64,000 nucleotides of DNA, from contig NZ_JAUQSY010000007.1 of NCBI RefSeq assembly GCF_030580865.1, positions 186,001-250,000 on the forward strand. Reading direction: 5' to 3'. Every line of letters starts with the position of its first letter. Within the stretch, counting starts at the first letter, position 1. This document shows positions 26,507 through 35,715 of the stretch, in pieces. The notes below the pieces were generated by a model, which saw only the letters and a list, made by a program, of their open reading frames with translations, was not told the origin of the DNA and ran no database searches. The stretch is from Hymenobacter aranciens. GTDB taxonomy: Bacteria > Bacteroidota > Bacteroidia > Cytophagales > Hymenobacteraceae. A program made the position numbers and the translations under genes.

Positions 26507-27268
26507 TCAGCGCGGCATCGGCAGCTGCACGTAGCTCACCGGCGCGTCGTTGGGCAGCTCGCCCTGGGCGTTGGTGTGGCGTATCTTCAGGATAGTGATG
26601 CCGGGGTGAGCCCAGCGGGCTTCCTCGGCCTGCCAGGCGGTGAGCTCGCGCTGCCAGCGCAGGCGTGGGCCGTCGTCATCTATCTGCACCAGCGACACGG
26701 TGTTGGGCTGGTCGCCGCCGCCCAGGCCGGGGCTGGTCAGCACCAGAAAGCGTCCGTCGGCCGACATGGCGGGCTGCCCCAGCACTTCCAGACGGCGGCC
26801 AGTGCGCTGGTCTACCAGCAGCGTACCGGTTGATTCCCAGAACCAGGCCCGCACCACCCACTGATGGGCGCCGGGCAGGCTGCCCTGGTACTGGTAGCGC
26901 ACGGCGTCGCCGTTCTGGATGGTGAATTCGGCGGCCGGGGTGGAGGTCAGACGCACCTCCCGGCCATTATCAGCCTTGAGCAGCAGGTCGCGCCCGGTGC
27001 GGCGCACCCGACCCTGGGCCGTGGCCAGGGATTTCACTTCCTCCAGGCTGTCGTTGGCCACATCGGGCACGCTGCTGGCGGGCAGCTTATTAAATTCTTC
27101 CGCCGAGCTGGGCAGCAGCTGCACTACGCCGGTGGGCAGGTGCAGGGTATCGGCGGGGTGGGCAACGGTGGCAGTGGCCACGGGCGGGGCGGCCTGCTCG
27201 GTGGCCGGGGCATCGGGGCGGCAGGCGGGCAGCGCGGCTAGCAGCAGCACACAATAAGTAGGCTTCAT
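26507..27268 (-). CDS. Lipoprotein of unknown function, 253 residues
   Basis: A signal MKPTYCVLLLAALPAC places the lipidated Cys at residue 16 and the protein in the envelope. A Pro/Ala/Thr linker runs to about residue 40. The rest is beta-rich, with repeated short strands (DLLLKADNGREVRL, AVRYQYQGSLPGAHQWVVRA, RRLEVLGQPAMSADGRFLVL) like part of a propeller or an Ig-type sandwich. There is no active-site motif. It is followed on the same strand side by a secreted protein gene that ends 9 bases upstream of its start, so they may form an operon with the SUKH gene. Confidence 0.7.
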   Translation of the reverse strand: MKPTYCVLLLAALPACRPDAPATEQAAPPVATATVAHPADTLHLPTGVVQLLPSSAEEFNKLPASSVPDVANDSLEEVKSLATAQGRVRRTGRDLLLKADNGREVRLTSTPAAEFTIQNGDAVRYQYQGSLPGAHQWVVRAWFWESTGTLLVDQRTGRRLEVLGQPAMSADGRFLVLTSPGLGGGDQPNTVSLVQIDDDGPRLRWQRELTAWQAEEARWAHPGITILKIRHTNAQGELPNDAPVSYVQLPMPR

Positions 27269-27277
27269 GGGGAGTGG

Positions 27278-27865
27278 CTATTCCTTATAAATGTCAAACT
27301 TTTGCAGCGGCACCCGGCCAAAATCCTTGCTGGTGCGGGCCGTGGTGGTGCCGTGCTCAGGGTCGAGGGCGTGAAAATGCTCACTGCCATCGCGGTGCAG
27401 CAGCCAGCTGCGGGTGGCGGCGTCGTAGCGAAAGGTCACGTAGCGCGTCCAGCGCTGGGCGCTGCCGCCGTAGTGCTCCACCGTGAAGTAGCCTTTTTTA
27501 ATGGCCAGACCCGTAAACGGGTCGCCCATTATGCCGCCGCAGTCCACGCAGTACACGGCGTTGTCGGTGCGGGCGGCCAGGGTGAACGTGCCGTTTGCGC
27601 CGCCCACAAACAGCAGCAGCGGCCGCTTGGTGGGGTGGTCGATGACGTCGGACGTTTTTTGCTCGTCGGGCCGGTGCAGCACCACCAGCCAGTCGGGCAG
27701 CGCGTCGCGGTTCAGGTCGCCGCGCTCGGCTTCGAGCACCACGTAGCCGGCGGGCAGAGCGCGGCGAATGGCGGCGGGCAGGGGAGGGGCCGCGGGCGGT
27801 GAGGCCGGCGGCAACAAGCTGGTTAGGAGTAATCCCAGGGCCGGAAGAAGCAGTGGCGCAATCAT
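27278..27865 (-). CDS. Secreted protein of unknown function with FG-GAP-like motif
   Basis: A 195-residue protein with an N-terminal hydrophobic signal (MIAPLLLPALGLLLTSLLPP) and a Pro/Ala spacer. A GDLNRDALPDWLVVLHR segment has the spacing of a VCBS/FG-GAP calcium-binding loop. Further on are YCVDCGGIMGDPFTGLAI, with a CxxC-like pair, and a beta-rich YFTVEHYGGSAQRW ... YVTFRYDAA half. Similar short proteins are common in Bacteroidota without a known role. It lies between the 26507 lipoprotein gene and the SUKH gene, all on the minus strand with gaps of 9-12 bases, so an operon is likely. Confidence 0.68.
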   Translation of the reverse strand: MIAPLLLPALGLLLTSLLPPASPPAAPPLPAAIRRALPAGYVVLEAERGDLNRDALPDWLVVLHRPDEQKTSDVIDHPTKRPLLLFVGGANGTFTLAARTDNAVYCVDCGGIMGDPFTGLAIKKGYFTVEHYGGSAQRWTRYVTFRYDAATRSWLLHRDGSEHFHALDPEHGTTTARTSKDFGRVPLQKFDIYKE

Positions 27866-27877
27866 CGTGGAACGTGC

Positions 27878-28402
27878 TTACTCAAATCCCGGCTCAGGCA
27901 TCAGCCCGCGCACAAAGGTTTCGAAATCGGGAGCCAGCCAGGTGATTTTGTAGTCGCTTTCCTGGTCGACGTGCACCACGGCGGGCTCGCCCTGCGGGCC
28001 GCAGGCGCGGTAATCGAGCATCACCAGGTCGTGGCCGGCCGAGGGGCAGTCGGCCACCACCACGCCGATGGCTGGATATTCCCACTGGTCAATCATAAAC
28101 TGGCTGCCCAGCCCGCCGCAGAGCGAGTACAGCTTCTCGTAGCCAATGCCGCTGATGCTGGTGATGGCAATGTGGTCGTCGGCCCAGCTGGTGGCCTCGG
28201 TGGTGGGGAAGCAGGTATGCACCGGAATGCCGCCGTTGCGCACCCGCATCAGGGCTACGTAGAAGGCGGGCAGGCGGTAGCCCAGGTCGGCTTCCACGCG
28301 GGCAATCAGCTCGTTGCTAGGGGCGGGCTCGGTGTGGGCTTCGGTGGCGTAGGCACTGTCGGCCCAGAAGTGCTGGGCGTCGAAATCGGCGGGTAAGGTC
28401 AT
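27878..28402 (-). CDS. SMI1/KNR4 (SUKH) family protein
   Basis: A 174-residue cytosolic protein. I chose ATG 28402 (MTLPADFDAQHFW); the 63 upstream in-frame residues are Arg/Pro-rich and noncoding in character. It shows the SUKH layout: an N-terminal ELIARVEADLGYRLPAFYVAL helix-turn with LP, then RNGGIPVHTCF, SISGIGYEKLYSLCG, a GVVVADCPSAGHDLVMLDYR core and a C-terminal DFETFVRGL helix. Many SUKH proteins are immunity proteins against nuclease or deaminase toxins; others act in cell-wall regulation. No toxin gene is visible nearby. It is divergent from the DUF6882 gene. Confidence 0.85.
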   Translation of the reverse strand: MTLPADFDAQHFWADSAYATEAHTEPAPSNELIARVEADLGYRLPAFYVALMRVRNGGIPVHTCFPTTEATSWADDHIAITSISGIGYEKLYSLCGGLGSQFMIDQWEYPAIGVVVADCPSAGHDLVMLDYRACGPQGEPAVVHVDQESDYKITWLAPDFETFVRGLMPEPGFE

Positions 28403-28577
28403 GGGCAGTGATGGAAAGCTCCGGCTCAACCATACGCAAGGCCTGCCGCTGCGTTGGGTGCCATTGGGGTGGTCCGTATCGGTTTCGGCCGGGAGCCGGC
28501 GGCAACCTTCTGCGGGGCGGGGCGGTAAAGTCTTCGCTGACTTGCTGGCTTTACTCAACCATACATTTCTTCCCTCC

Positions 28578-29261
28578 ATGCCCGCCACCACTCCCCCCGC
28601 CCAGACCGAGCAAGAGCTGCTGGAGCGTTACGCCGCCCTGGCGTTTGACAAGCAGAATGATGTGTACGAAGTGATTGGCGACAACTCCTGGAACGTCGAT
28701 ATGACGGCCGGTACCATTTCCTTCGGGCCGCAGCTGGTGTTTCCCATGCAGGTGCTGGGCTCCTTCTCGCATTCTTCCGAAACCTGGCTGTGGGCCTGGG
28801 CCAATGAGCAATCGGACCTGCCGGAGCCGCTGCTCGCGCAGGCCCGGCAGCTACGCGCCTACGGCGAGCAATACAGTATTGAGTTACTTACGGTCAGTCA
28901 GTTCGATGCCACCCAGACGGACCTGCACGCTATCGGCTCCATTGCCAGCGGCATGTTCGGAGCCAGCGGCTACTACCTGGCCAACTACGGGCAAGGCACG
29001 CTGGTCGTCACCATCCAGAGCGAGCAGATTGACGAGGTAGCCAAAAACGACTTCGCCCGTATTACGACCGTTTTTCCGCAGGTCATCAGCGTATTTGAAA
29101 TGCGTCACCGTCCGGCTTTTATTCACTATCTCAGCGCGAAAGGCTATGCCATAGCCGAAGCCGCCGACGCCGTGACGGCCACCGTAGACGCTGGTACGCT
29201 TACCGCCACCTTCGACAGCCTGGAACGGCTAACCAACCTCCAAGGCACTGGCGGCCGCTAG
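28578..29261 (+). CDS. DUF6882 domain-containing protein
   Basis: A 227-residue soluble protein starting at ATG 28578 (MPATTPPAQTEQELLERYAA). The core reads FPMQVLGSFSHSSETWLWAW and ANEQSDLPEPLLAQARQLRAYGEQ, then FDATQTDLHAIGSIASGMF, which fits DUF6882 (a Trp-rich strand followed by a helix and a conserved small-residue segment). The family has no known role, but members are frequent in immunity and accessory gene clusters. It is divergent from the SUKH gene, with 175 bases between the starts. Confidence 0.72.
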   Translation: MPATTPPAQTEQELLERYAALAFDKQNDVYEVIGDNSWNVDMTAGTISFGPQLVFPMQVLGSFSHSSETWLWAWANEQSDLPEPLLAQARQLRAYGEQYSIELLTVSQFDATQTDLHAIGSIASGMFGASGYYLANYGQGTLVVTIQSEQIDEVAKNDFARITTVFPQVISVFEMRHRPAFIHYLSAKGYAIAEAADAVTATVDAGTLTATFDSLERLTNLQGTGGR

Positions 29262-29285
29262 GGCAGTCCTGCTTACTTTTCGGTC

Positions 29286-29541
29286 ATGACCGTTGCCATC
29301 TGGTTTGCCGGCGGCGAGGTTAACGTTGACGCCTTCGCGCCCTGCCTGCAGTGTGGGGCCGAGCCCGCCACCATCGACGAGCAAGCCCACTCGCTGGCCC
29401 TCACCGGCCACTACCTCAAGGCCGATGGCCTGGAGCAGGTGCCGTAGCGCGCCGCCCATCCACATCGACGCAGACTTGCTAGAGCTGCTGCAACAAACCC
29501 TGCGCGAGCAGCAGCGCCGGCCGTGGCGAAAATTCTGGTGA
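29286..29541 (+). pseudogene. Frameshifted small gene (DUF4279-like?)
   Basis: ATG 29286 encodes 53 residues (MTVAIWFAGGEVNVDAFAPC ... GLEQVP) and stops at TAG 29445-29447. Coding character continues one frame over as APPIHIDADLLELLQQTLRE to TGA 29539-29541. The first half resembles the start of DUF4279-type immunity proteins (a strand, then GGEVNVDAF), but it is short and the match is weak. It lies 24 bases after the DUF6882 gene and ends 3 bases before the convergent gene at 29545. Confidence 0.5.
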
Positions 29542-29544
29542 TTT

Positions 29545-30159
29545 TCAGGCATTATCAAATACCGCGCACCACGCGGCATAGTGCGGCCCAGCCCACTGCT
29601 TCATCTGTGGAAACAGCCACGCCGCCGCCTGCGGGGCCAGATTAAATCCCCGGGCATCGTCCACAAGCGGTTCTTCCTCAAACGCGTGGAGGGCATGGTG
29701 CAGCGCCGCACTGCACAGCAGAAACTGCCCCAGCGTATCGGCCACAGCTTCGCCCGCCTGCCAGCTGCCCGCGCCGTGCTGCAGCTTGTGCAGGCCAGCC
29801 GCGGGCTGGCTCAAATTGAGCACTACCGGGTCGGCGCCCTCATCGGCCAGCAGGAAAAAGGCAGGGTTCCAGCCAGCAATGGGCGCTTGCTGCCGCGGGT
29901 TCCAGTTGTAGCCCGGCTGCCGGGCGCCCAGGCTTTCGAGGCCGTACAGGCGCAGGGGGGTGCCAACGGTATCGAAGTACACATCCTGCGCCGGCGCAAT
30001 GAAATCCAAGTAAGTAACCAGCTCAGCCGGCAGGGCTTGACTGAATTCGTGGGCCAGCCGCCCGGCCGCTTTGCCCTGGCCAAACTCAAACGGCAAGCCA
30101 CCGGGCCAGAACCGACGTATTTCAGCGAAAGCATCATCAAGAGACATGGGGTAAGGCAT
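29545..30159 (-). CDS. SUKH/SMI1-KNR4-like protein, 204 residues
   Basis: A cytosolic protein. Starts at 30159 (MPYPMSLDD) and 30147 (MSLDD) are both possible. The sequence has an N-terminal LDDAFAEIRRFWPGGLPFEF, then LPAELVTYLDFIAPAQDVYF (the LP plus helix typical of SMI1/KNR4 folds), PIAGWNPAFFLLADEGADPV and a C-terminal helix. The central FFLLADEGADPVVLNL strand corresponds to the conserved core that displays the ligand face in SUKH proteins. The match is weaker than for the gene at 27878. It converges with the decayed small gene and fits an immunity-like cluster. Confidence 0.58.
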   Translation of the reverse strand: MPYPMSLDDAFAEIRRFWPGGLPFEFGQGKAAGRLAHEFSQALPAELVTYLDFIAPAQDVYFDTVGTPLRLYGLESLGARQPGYNWNPRQQAPIAGWNPAFFLLADEGADPVVLNLSQPAAGLHKLQHGAGSWQAGEAVADTLGQFLLCSAALHHALHAFEEEPLVDDARGFNLAPQAAAWLFPQMKQWAGPHYAAWCAVFDNA

Positions 30160-30401
30160 TGGTTGAGAAGGATAACGTCAGGTGAGTCAGGTAAGGGTAC
30201 GGATTTGGCTGAGCGGACTCTATGCGTACTGGTACGCGGCTTTAGGTGGTGCCAGACAGAAAAGGGTTTACGCCGAATGCTAAAAGCACGATTGCCACGT
30301 TTAAGTATCACCAAATCGGATGTTGCGGCGAATCTGCTTTGACCGAGCCTACCTTTACAGGGTCGCTGTTTTATTCTCCTGCCACTTTACCGCCAGACCT
30401 C

Positions 30402-31121
30402 ATGCGTCAATTTATTGCTGTGTTAGTGGGTGTTGCGCTCGTCGGAAGTGTGGGCGGCTGCCAGCCCGCCCCGCCTGCTACCCCGCGCCAGGTGCGTAGC
30501 GTAGGCTACGGCCACGTCACCGTGTATCCCGACTATGCCGAGCTGACGGTGGATGCCGCCTTCACCCGGCCCCGCCTGCGCGATGCCGTGACGGAGGTGC
30601 AGCGCGTCACCGACCAAGTGCTGCGCCTGTCGAAGCGCTACGCACCGGGACGCAACGACGTGCGCGTGAGCAGCACCTCGTCGAATAAGGAATTTGACTA
30701 CGTCAAAAACAAGCAGGTTTTTGTAGGATTCAATTCCACGCAGTCGGTCACGGTCCGTATCAACGATTTGCGCCAGCTTTCGCCCTACCTGGAGGAACTG
30801 CTGGCCACGCCCATCAGCCGCATCAAGGACTTGAGCTACGGCCACAGCCGGGCCGACAGCCTGCGCCGCGAGGCCGACGTACTGGCCCTGGCCGACGCCG
30901 TGAAAACCGCCGACAAGATGTGTGCGGCCCTGCACGTGCGGCGCGGCGCAGTGCTCGAAGTCAGCGACTCATCGAGCCCCGAAAGCAGCAACACTAACGG
31001 CTACCGCCCCTCGGCCGATATTGAGCTGTATAGCAAAAGCTTCGGTGGCCGGGGCTTCACCGTGAGCCCCGAGCTGCTGCGCTTCGACAGCATGTGCAGC
31101 CTGTCGTCGGTTATCGAGTAG
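30402..31121 (+). CDS. SIMPL domain-containing lipoprotein (DUF541)
   Basis: A 239-residue protein. ATG 30402 gives a lipoprotein signal MRQFIAVLVGVALVGSVGGC; the ORF could be extended to 30246 but those codons are not protein-like. The SIMPL domain shows in VRSVGYGHVTVYPDYAELTV near residue 35, DAVTEVQRVTDQVLRLSKRY, the FVGFNSTQSVTVRINDLRQL stretch, and ADSLRREADVLALADAVKTA. SIMPL proteins are periplasmic or outer-membrane proteins of loosely defined stress roles (E. coli YggE). The gene appears monocistronic. Confidence 0.82.
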   Translation: MRQFIAVLVGVALVGSVGGCQPAPPATPRQVRSVGYGHVTVYPDYAELTVDAAFTRPRLRDAVTEVQRVTDQVLRLSKRYAPGRNDVRVSSTSSNKEFDYVKNKQVFVGFNSTQSVTVRINDLRQLSPYLEELLATPISRIKDLSYGHSRADSLRREADVLALADAVKTADKMCAALHVRRGAVLEVSDSSSPESSNTNGYRPSADIELYSKSFGGRGFTVSPELLRFDSMCSLSSVIE

Positions 31122-31148
31122 CCAGGAAGTGTGCTGGAAAAGTAGCAA

Positions 31149-34100
31149 TCAGGCCTTCAACAAAGCGGTAATGGCCTTTTTCAGACTACCCACTGGCTGC
31201 CACGCGCGCAGCTTCTCCTGCACCACGGCGGGCACCGGCGGCGCAGAAACAGGCCGCAGGTCGGCGTAGGCCGCCAGCAGCTTAGCGGTGTTGCGCAGGG
31301 GCTCGGCGGGCAGTTCGGGCAGCAGCGCCTCCAGTAGCTGCCGCAGCGCGTCGTCGGTGGCAGGCGAAATACCCCGGGCCGATGGCAGGGCTTCGGCCAG
31401 GCGCAGCACGGGGGCGTAGGCGCTGGCCAGCAGCCGCCCCAGCGCCAAGCCTAGTGCGGCAGGCACCAGCCGGCCGGTGCCCACGGCCGCCAGCACCACC
31501 TCCCAGGCTAAGGCGCGGCCCGCCGGAAAATTGTATAGCAAACCCACCGCCAGCAGCGTCGAGGCCGACTCGTTGTAGGGAGGGCCATCAACCAGCAGGG
31601 CGTGCAACTGCTTATTCATCAGGGCGTGTTCCTCGCTGTAGCCTTCGCTGGTGCGAAAGGCCGAGCGCAGCAGATGCCACTGCAGCGGGGCGGGGTTGTT
31701 GGGCAGCAGCGAGAGCAGAAAGCTGTGGTCCTCCACCAGTGCCCACAGGTAGGTGTGGTCTTTCTGCGGCAGCCGGGCGTGCAGCGAATACAGCAGCAGC
31801 GGCGAGGGCGGCGTGGCCGATTCCGCCGTGGCCACGCTGAGCTCACGGTAGTGGTAGGCACGCTCGGGCTCGTCCTTGTTCCAGGGTTGTTTATAGATTT
31901 CGGTTCGGGTGGCCACGCTCCAGGCTGGCACCCAAGGAGTAGCCAGGCCGGGGTAGTCGCCCAGCGCCGCCAGGGCCGGTAAGCTTGCCTGCGGCAGACG
32001 GGTGCGGGCCGCTACGGCCCACAGCCAGGGCAGCACCTCATCCAGCGCGGGCGGCACCGGTGCCTCCCCCGACACCCACTGGCTGAACCGGCTGGCCGCC
32101 TTACGCAGCAGCGACCTGTCGGGCGCTTGTACGGTTGGCAGGGGCCGGCTGGCATCGACTGGGGCTAGTAGCCAGTCAAGAAGTTGTCGTAGGCCCGTGT
32201 GCTGCAGATGGGCGAGCTGGGCTCGCGCTGCTGCCGCGTCGGCCGGTGCGCTCCAGGCCAGGCGGCTCAGGGCCAGCACCAAGTCGGCTACGTCGGGAGC
32301 GGTGGCGGCGGCTTCGTAAGCTTGCAGGCGGGCCACGAGCGCCGTAGGAGCCACCCAGTGTGGGGCGTGGCTGGGCGTGCTGAGCAGCGGCAGTGCCGGT
32401 CCGCCGGCGGCGAGGCGTTTTTCAGTCGCCAGCAGGCGCTGCAGGGCCAGCGCCAGCAGCGGGTCGGGGTAGAGCTGGTGCTGGGGCGCGAGGCGCACCC
32501 GCGCCAGCTGCGGTTGGGCAAAGCCACCGTACCAGCTTAGCAGTAGGGCCAACAGGAAATCGTGCTGCCCCACCCGGCCCTGGCCGTAGTTGAAGTTGCG
32601 CAGCAGGTCCAGCGTTTCGGCTTCGGTCTTGCCTTTCAGTAAGTAAGGCAGCGCTTGCAACAGGTAAGGCCGCAGTTGCCGGGCATGGTCGGGCGGGTAC
32701 TGGGTGCGCAGCCGTAGCAGGCCATCGAGCCAGCGCTCCTGGGCAGCGGGCTGGTCGGGCTGCAGGGCCTGGCCGGTCAGGAATAGGAGTTCGTGCCAGT
32801 CGGCCACCGGGGCAATGGCCGTGGCCGCGGAAATATCGGGCGTGAAATCAAGGCGGGACGCATAAGATACCGTTTCGGCCGCCGAAGCCGGAGTAACCCT
32901 CAGCCAGGCGGCCAGTAGCGTGCGGGCCGACGTGCTCAGTAACTCGCCCAAGCCCTCTACAGCGGCCACGGCTTCGGCTGTGGCGGCGGCGTCGAGCAGG
33001 GGCTTTTTAGGGTTCAGCAGCGCAACCAAGCCTTTGGCGGCCCGCTCCTGCACGCCGGCATCGGGGTGGGCCAGGGCGGCGCTGTAGAGGCCGGCCAGCG
33101 CAGGAGCCTGGGCCGGGTTGTTTTTCAATAGCTTATCGAAGCCGCCAAACAAGGTTTTGAGACCGGTTTTGAGGTCGGGCCGGGTCATCAGGTTGTCGGC
33201 GTAAAGCAGCAGGGCTTCCGGCTGAAAATCATCCAGCGCCCATAGGTCCTTGAGCTGGTCGAGGGCGAAATTCACCACCAGCGGCAGCGGGTGGGCCAGC
33301 AGCTCCACCAGCTCGCTTTGCCGGGCCAGGCGTTCGTTCAGCGTCGGCCGCAAGGCCCCGAATATTTCCTTGAACCACGTCAACAACGGGCGACGGAAGT
33401 CGCGGCGCAGCGCCAACAGGCAGTTGGTGAGCACCCAATCCCGCTCAAGGTGCCCCGACTCCACCAGTTCCGGCAGCACGTCGAGCCAGCGCAGGTGCTC
33501 CACAGGCTTGAGGCTGTGGCAATACGTAGCCACCGAGTCAGCCGGCGTGTCAAACTCGAATAGCAATGGCAGCCCCTCACGCAACAGCACCGAATTGGCC
33601 CGTAGCGCCGCCAGCACCAGCCCCCGAAACGACGGCAGCGCCCCGCCAGCCGCCAGGGCAGGCCAGCGCGTTTTCAAATCGGCCCACATCTCAATCTGCA
33701 AGTTATTCAGCTTCTTGCCCTTCGCCTGTTCCTGCGCCAGGGCAAACGCCGTATCCAGCTCACTGCCTACTGTGTCGAGTTGCCGGGCGGCGGCCTGTGC
33801 CAGCAGCGCAGGCACAGGCTCCAGCAGGCCCTCGGCCACTAAGGCCTGTTGCATATCGTAGTCTGGTGTCGTCCAGGGACTGCTGCGGTCGTTACGCACC
33901 ATCCATTCCGTCAGCCAGGCGGGGCGGGCGTGGCGCAGCACTGCCCACACCCACGGCAAGGGGTTGCACTCGGCGCGAAAGCGCGGATTGACGCTGAGGT
34001 AATGGCCAGCCCGCAGGCCGCGGCCGAAGGCCTCCTTTTGCGTGTAGGTAGCCAGGCCGGTCAGATACAGCATCAGGTCCTGCTCGGGCTGCATCAGCCG

Positions 34101-34283
34101 CGTCCATTGCCCGTTGGCGCGTTTCACATACTCGTCCAGCTCCTTATGCAGGCTTTTAGCGCGGGTGCGCACCGGCACCACGTCGGCCTTTTCCAGCGCC
34201 AGCAGAAACGGCGTCAGCTCGGCCGCCGTACCGCGCCGGATGAGTTGTTCAAAAGTGTCGACGGCAGCGGAGATGGCAGGCAT
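31149..34283 (-). CDS. DUF6493 family protein, 1044 residues
   Basis: A very long helical protein without signal peptide. It is built from Leu/Ala-rich helix pairs like HEAT repeats, for example WLTEWMVRNDRSSPWTTPDY near residue 120 and ALAHPDAGVQERAAKGLVAL near residue 410. The overall length and the pairing with a SWIM zinc-finger gene fit DUF6493. Comparable gene groups (E. coli yehI/yehQ-type loci and actinobacterial SWIM-MoxR-VWA clusters) suggest a role in a chaperone or conflict complex, but no MoxR or VWA gene is present here. It lies 79 bases downstream of the SWIM gene in the same direction. Confidence 0.78.
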   Translation of the reverse strand: MPAISAAVDTFEQLIRRGTAAELTPFLLALEKADVVPVRTRAKSLHKELDEYVKRANGQWTRLMQPEQDLMLYLTGLATYTQKEAFGRGLRAGHYLSVNPRFRAECNPLPWVWAVLRHARPAWLTEWMVRNDRSSPWTTPDYDMQQALVAEGLLEPVPALLAQAAARQLDTVGSELDTAFALAQEQAKGKKLNNLQIEMWADLKTRWPALAAGGALPSFRGLVLAALRANSVLLREGLPLLFEFDTPADSVATYCHSLKPVEHLRWLDVLPELVESGHLERDWVLTNCLLALRRDFRRPLLTWFKEIFGALRPTLNERLARQSELVELLAHPLPLVVNFALDQLKDLWALDDFQPEALLLYADNLMTRPDLKTGLKTLFGGFDKLLKNNPAQAPALAGLYSAALAHPDAGVQERAAKGLVALLNPKKPLLDAAATAEAVAAVEGLGELLSTSARTLLAAWLRVTPASAAETVSYASRLDFTPDISAATAIAPVADWHELLFLTGQALQPDQPAAQERWLDGLLRLRTQYPPDHARQLRPYLLQALPYLLKGKTEAETLDLLRNFNYGQGRVGQHDFLLALLLSWYGGFAQPQLARVRLAPQHQLYPDPLLALALQRLLATEKRLAAGGPALPLLSTPSHAPHWVAPTALVARLQAYEAAATAPDVADLVLALSRLAWSAPADAAAARAQLAHLQHTGLRQLLDWLLAPVDASRPLPTVQAPDRSLLRKAASRFSQWVSGEAPVPPALDEVLPWLWAVAARTRLPQASLPALAALGDYPGLATPWVPAWSVATRTEIYKQPWNKDEPERAYHYRELSVATAESATPPSPLLLYSLHARLPQKDHTYLWALVEDHSFLLSLLPNNPAPLQWHLLRSAFRTSEGYSEEHALMNKQLHALLVDGPPYNESASTLLAVGLLYNFPAGRALAWEVVLAAVGTGRLVPAALGLALGRLLASAYAPVLRLAEALPSARGISPATDDALRQLLEALLPELPAEPLRNTAKLLAAYADLRPVSAPPVPAVVQEKLRAWQPVGSLKKAITALLKA

Positions 34284-34362
34284 GTTATTGTCAATAAGAA
34301 TACTAAATCCAAGGTGGCTAGGCTAGCGCCAGGCGTAAAATCGGGCTGTCACCCAAGGGCTG

Positions 34363-35715
34363 TTACCCCGCTTCGGTGCCAAACCGCAGCTGCGCCGCCA
34401 GAATATGCTTACACGGCCCGCGCTGGCCCTGATTACCCGTAAACCACTGGCAGGTGCAGCGCGGCGGCTCGCTCCCGCCTACCAATACGGTGTGCCACAC
34501 ATCGGTACCGCGCACGCGCACCTCGCTGCGCCCACCGGCCCCCACGCCCACCAGCTGCACATCATCGGCCGCTTCGAGCAAAGCGCGGGCGTTCTTGAGG
34601 CGTGGGTTTAGTTTCAGGATGCGCTCCATTTTAAAGGGCAGGCGGCGGTAGAAATAGTGGTTGCTGCGCAAATCGAAACCCAGCAGACCCATGGCCGAGA
34701 GGCTGGCGCACAGCCGGTCTACGGTGCCCGGGGCGAGGTCATTTTCCAGCGCAAACAGCGACGGGTTAAAGGTTTCGTTGCCCCGAAACAGCTTGTTAGC
34801 ACCCGCAATCCATTCGGCAGGCAGTTCATCGAGTAACGTATCAAGCTGGTTGCCTTCACCCGAGAAGCCCCGGTTGGTTTCGGCACTGAGGGCCAGTACA
34901 AACTCGTGCCCGCCGCCCAGGGCCAGCACGAAGGCCGAGGCCTGGCCGTCGGCCGTGGCATACACGCGCAAACTCTCGCAAAGCGGCAGCAGCCCGTCGA
35001 GCAGCCGCAGGCGGTGCGCCCCGCCCACCCGCACCGCGCCCGCGCTGCTCAGTGGCACGAAGCTCGGCCGCGACCCGCGCAGCACCAGAAACAACTCGCC
35101 GCGGCTGGCCCCCGCTGGTAGCCCCTGCACCAGCTGCGTGGCCTGCACCCGGTTCAGAATCAGTCGTTCCTCCATAGTCGCCAGGTAGCCCTGCACGGCG
35201 GTCAGACCCTTAATCCAACGCTCGGGCAGCGACACCTTGCGCTCGGTCACGGTGCCGGCGGCACGCTCCAGAACTATCTCCTGCTCGCCTACGCGCAGCA
35301 GTACCGGCTCGGTTCGGGCCACGCGGGCCAATGCGTTCACCATTGGCTCATTGAAGTCCACGTTGGTGGTGCCGCTGGCCAGAAATTCGCCATCCAGCGC
35401 CTCGGGGCCCAGGTCGAGGCGGGCGTATACGCCGTTGCACGATGAAAATGCCTCGAAGCGGAGCAGCCCTGCCCCGGCCGTCACGATAGGGTCGCGCAGG
35501 GCCGCGCTCTGCGGCACGAAGCGAGAGGCTACTACTTTGGCTAACGTGGTTAGTCCGCGGGCGGCCAGCCAGGAGTTGCGCAGCCCGCCCCGAAAGAAGC
35601 AGGCCGCTCCACGCGCCGGCGCATCCTCGGCATAAGCCGCCAGCGACAATACGTTGCCAGTTGCGCTGGGCGTTAGCGAAGAAGCTTGGACGTAGGCATA
35701 TGCGAAATCAGCCAT
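34363..35715 (-). CDS. SWIM zinc-finger domain protein
   Basis: A 450-residue protein starting at ATG 35715. The C-terminus carries a SWIM finger, CTCQWFTGNQGQRGPCKH (CxC then CxH), which binds zinc and in other proteins contacts DNA or protein. The N-terminal 350 residues are a mixed alpha/beta region without a known domain, and include RGELFLVLRGSRPSFVPLSS and a FVLALGGGHEFVLALS repeat-like strand pair. It precedes the DUF6493 gene, and the two are expected to work together. Confidence 0.85.
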   Translation of the reverse strand: MADFAYAYVQASSLTPSATGNVLSLAAYAEDAPARGAACFFRGGLRNSWLAARGLTTLAKVVASRFVPQSAALRDPIVTAGAGLLRFEAFSSCNGVYARLDLGPEALDGEFLASGTTNVDFNEPMVNALARVARTEPVLLRVGEQEIVLERAAGTVTERKVSLPERWIKGLTAVQGYLATMEERLILNRVQATQLVQGLPAGASRGELFLVLRGSRPSFVPLSSAGAVRVGGAHRLRLLDGLLPLCESLRVYATADGQASAFVLALGGGHEFVLALSAETNRGFSGEGNQLDTLLDELPAEWIAGANKLFRGNETFNPSLFALENDLAPGTVDRLCASLSAMGLLGFDLRSNHYFYRRLPFKMERILKLNPRLKNARALLEAADDVQLVGVGAGGRSEVRVRGTDVWHTVLVGGSEPPRCTCQWFTGNQGQRGPCKHILAAQLRFGTEAG

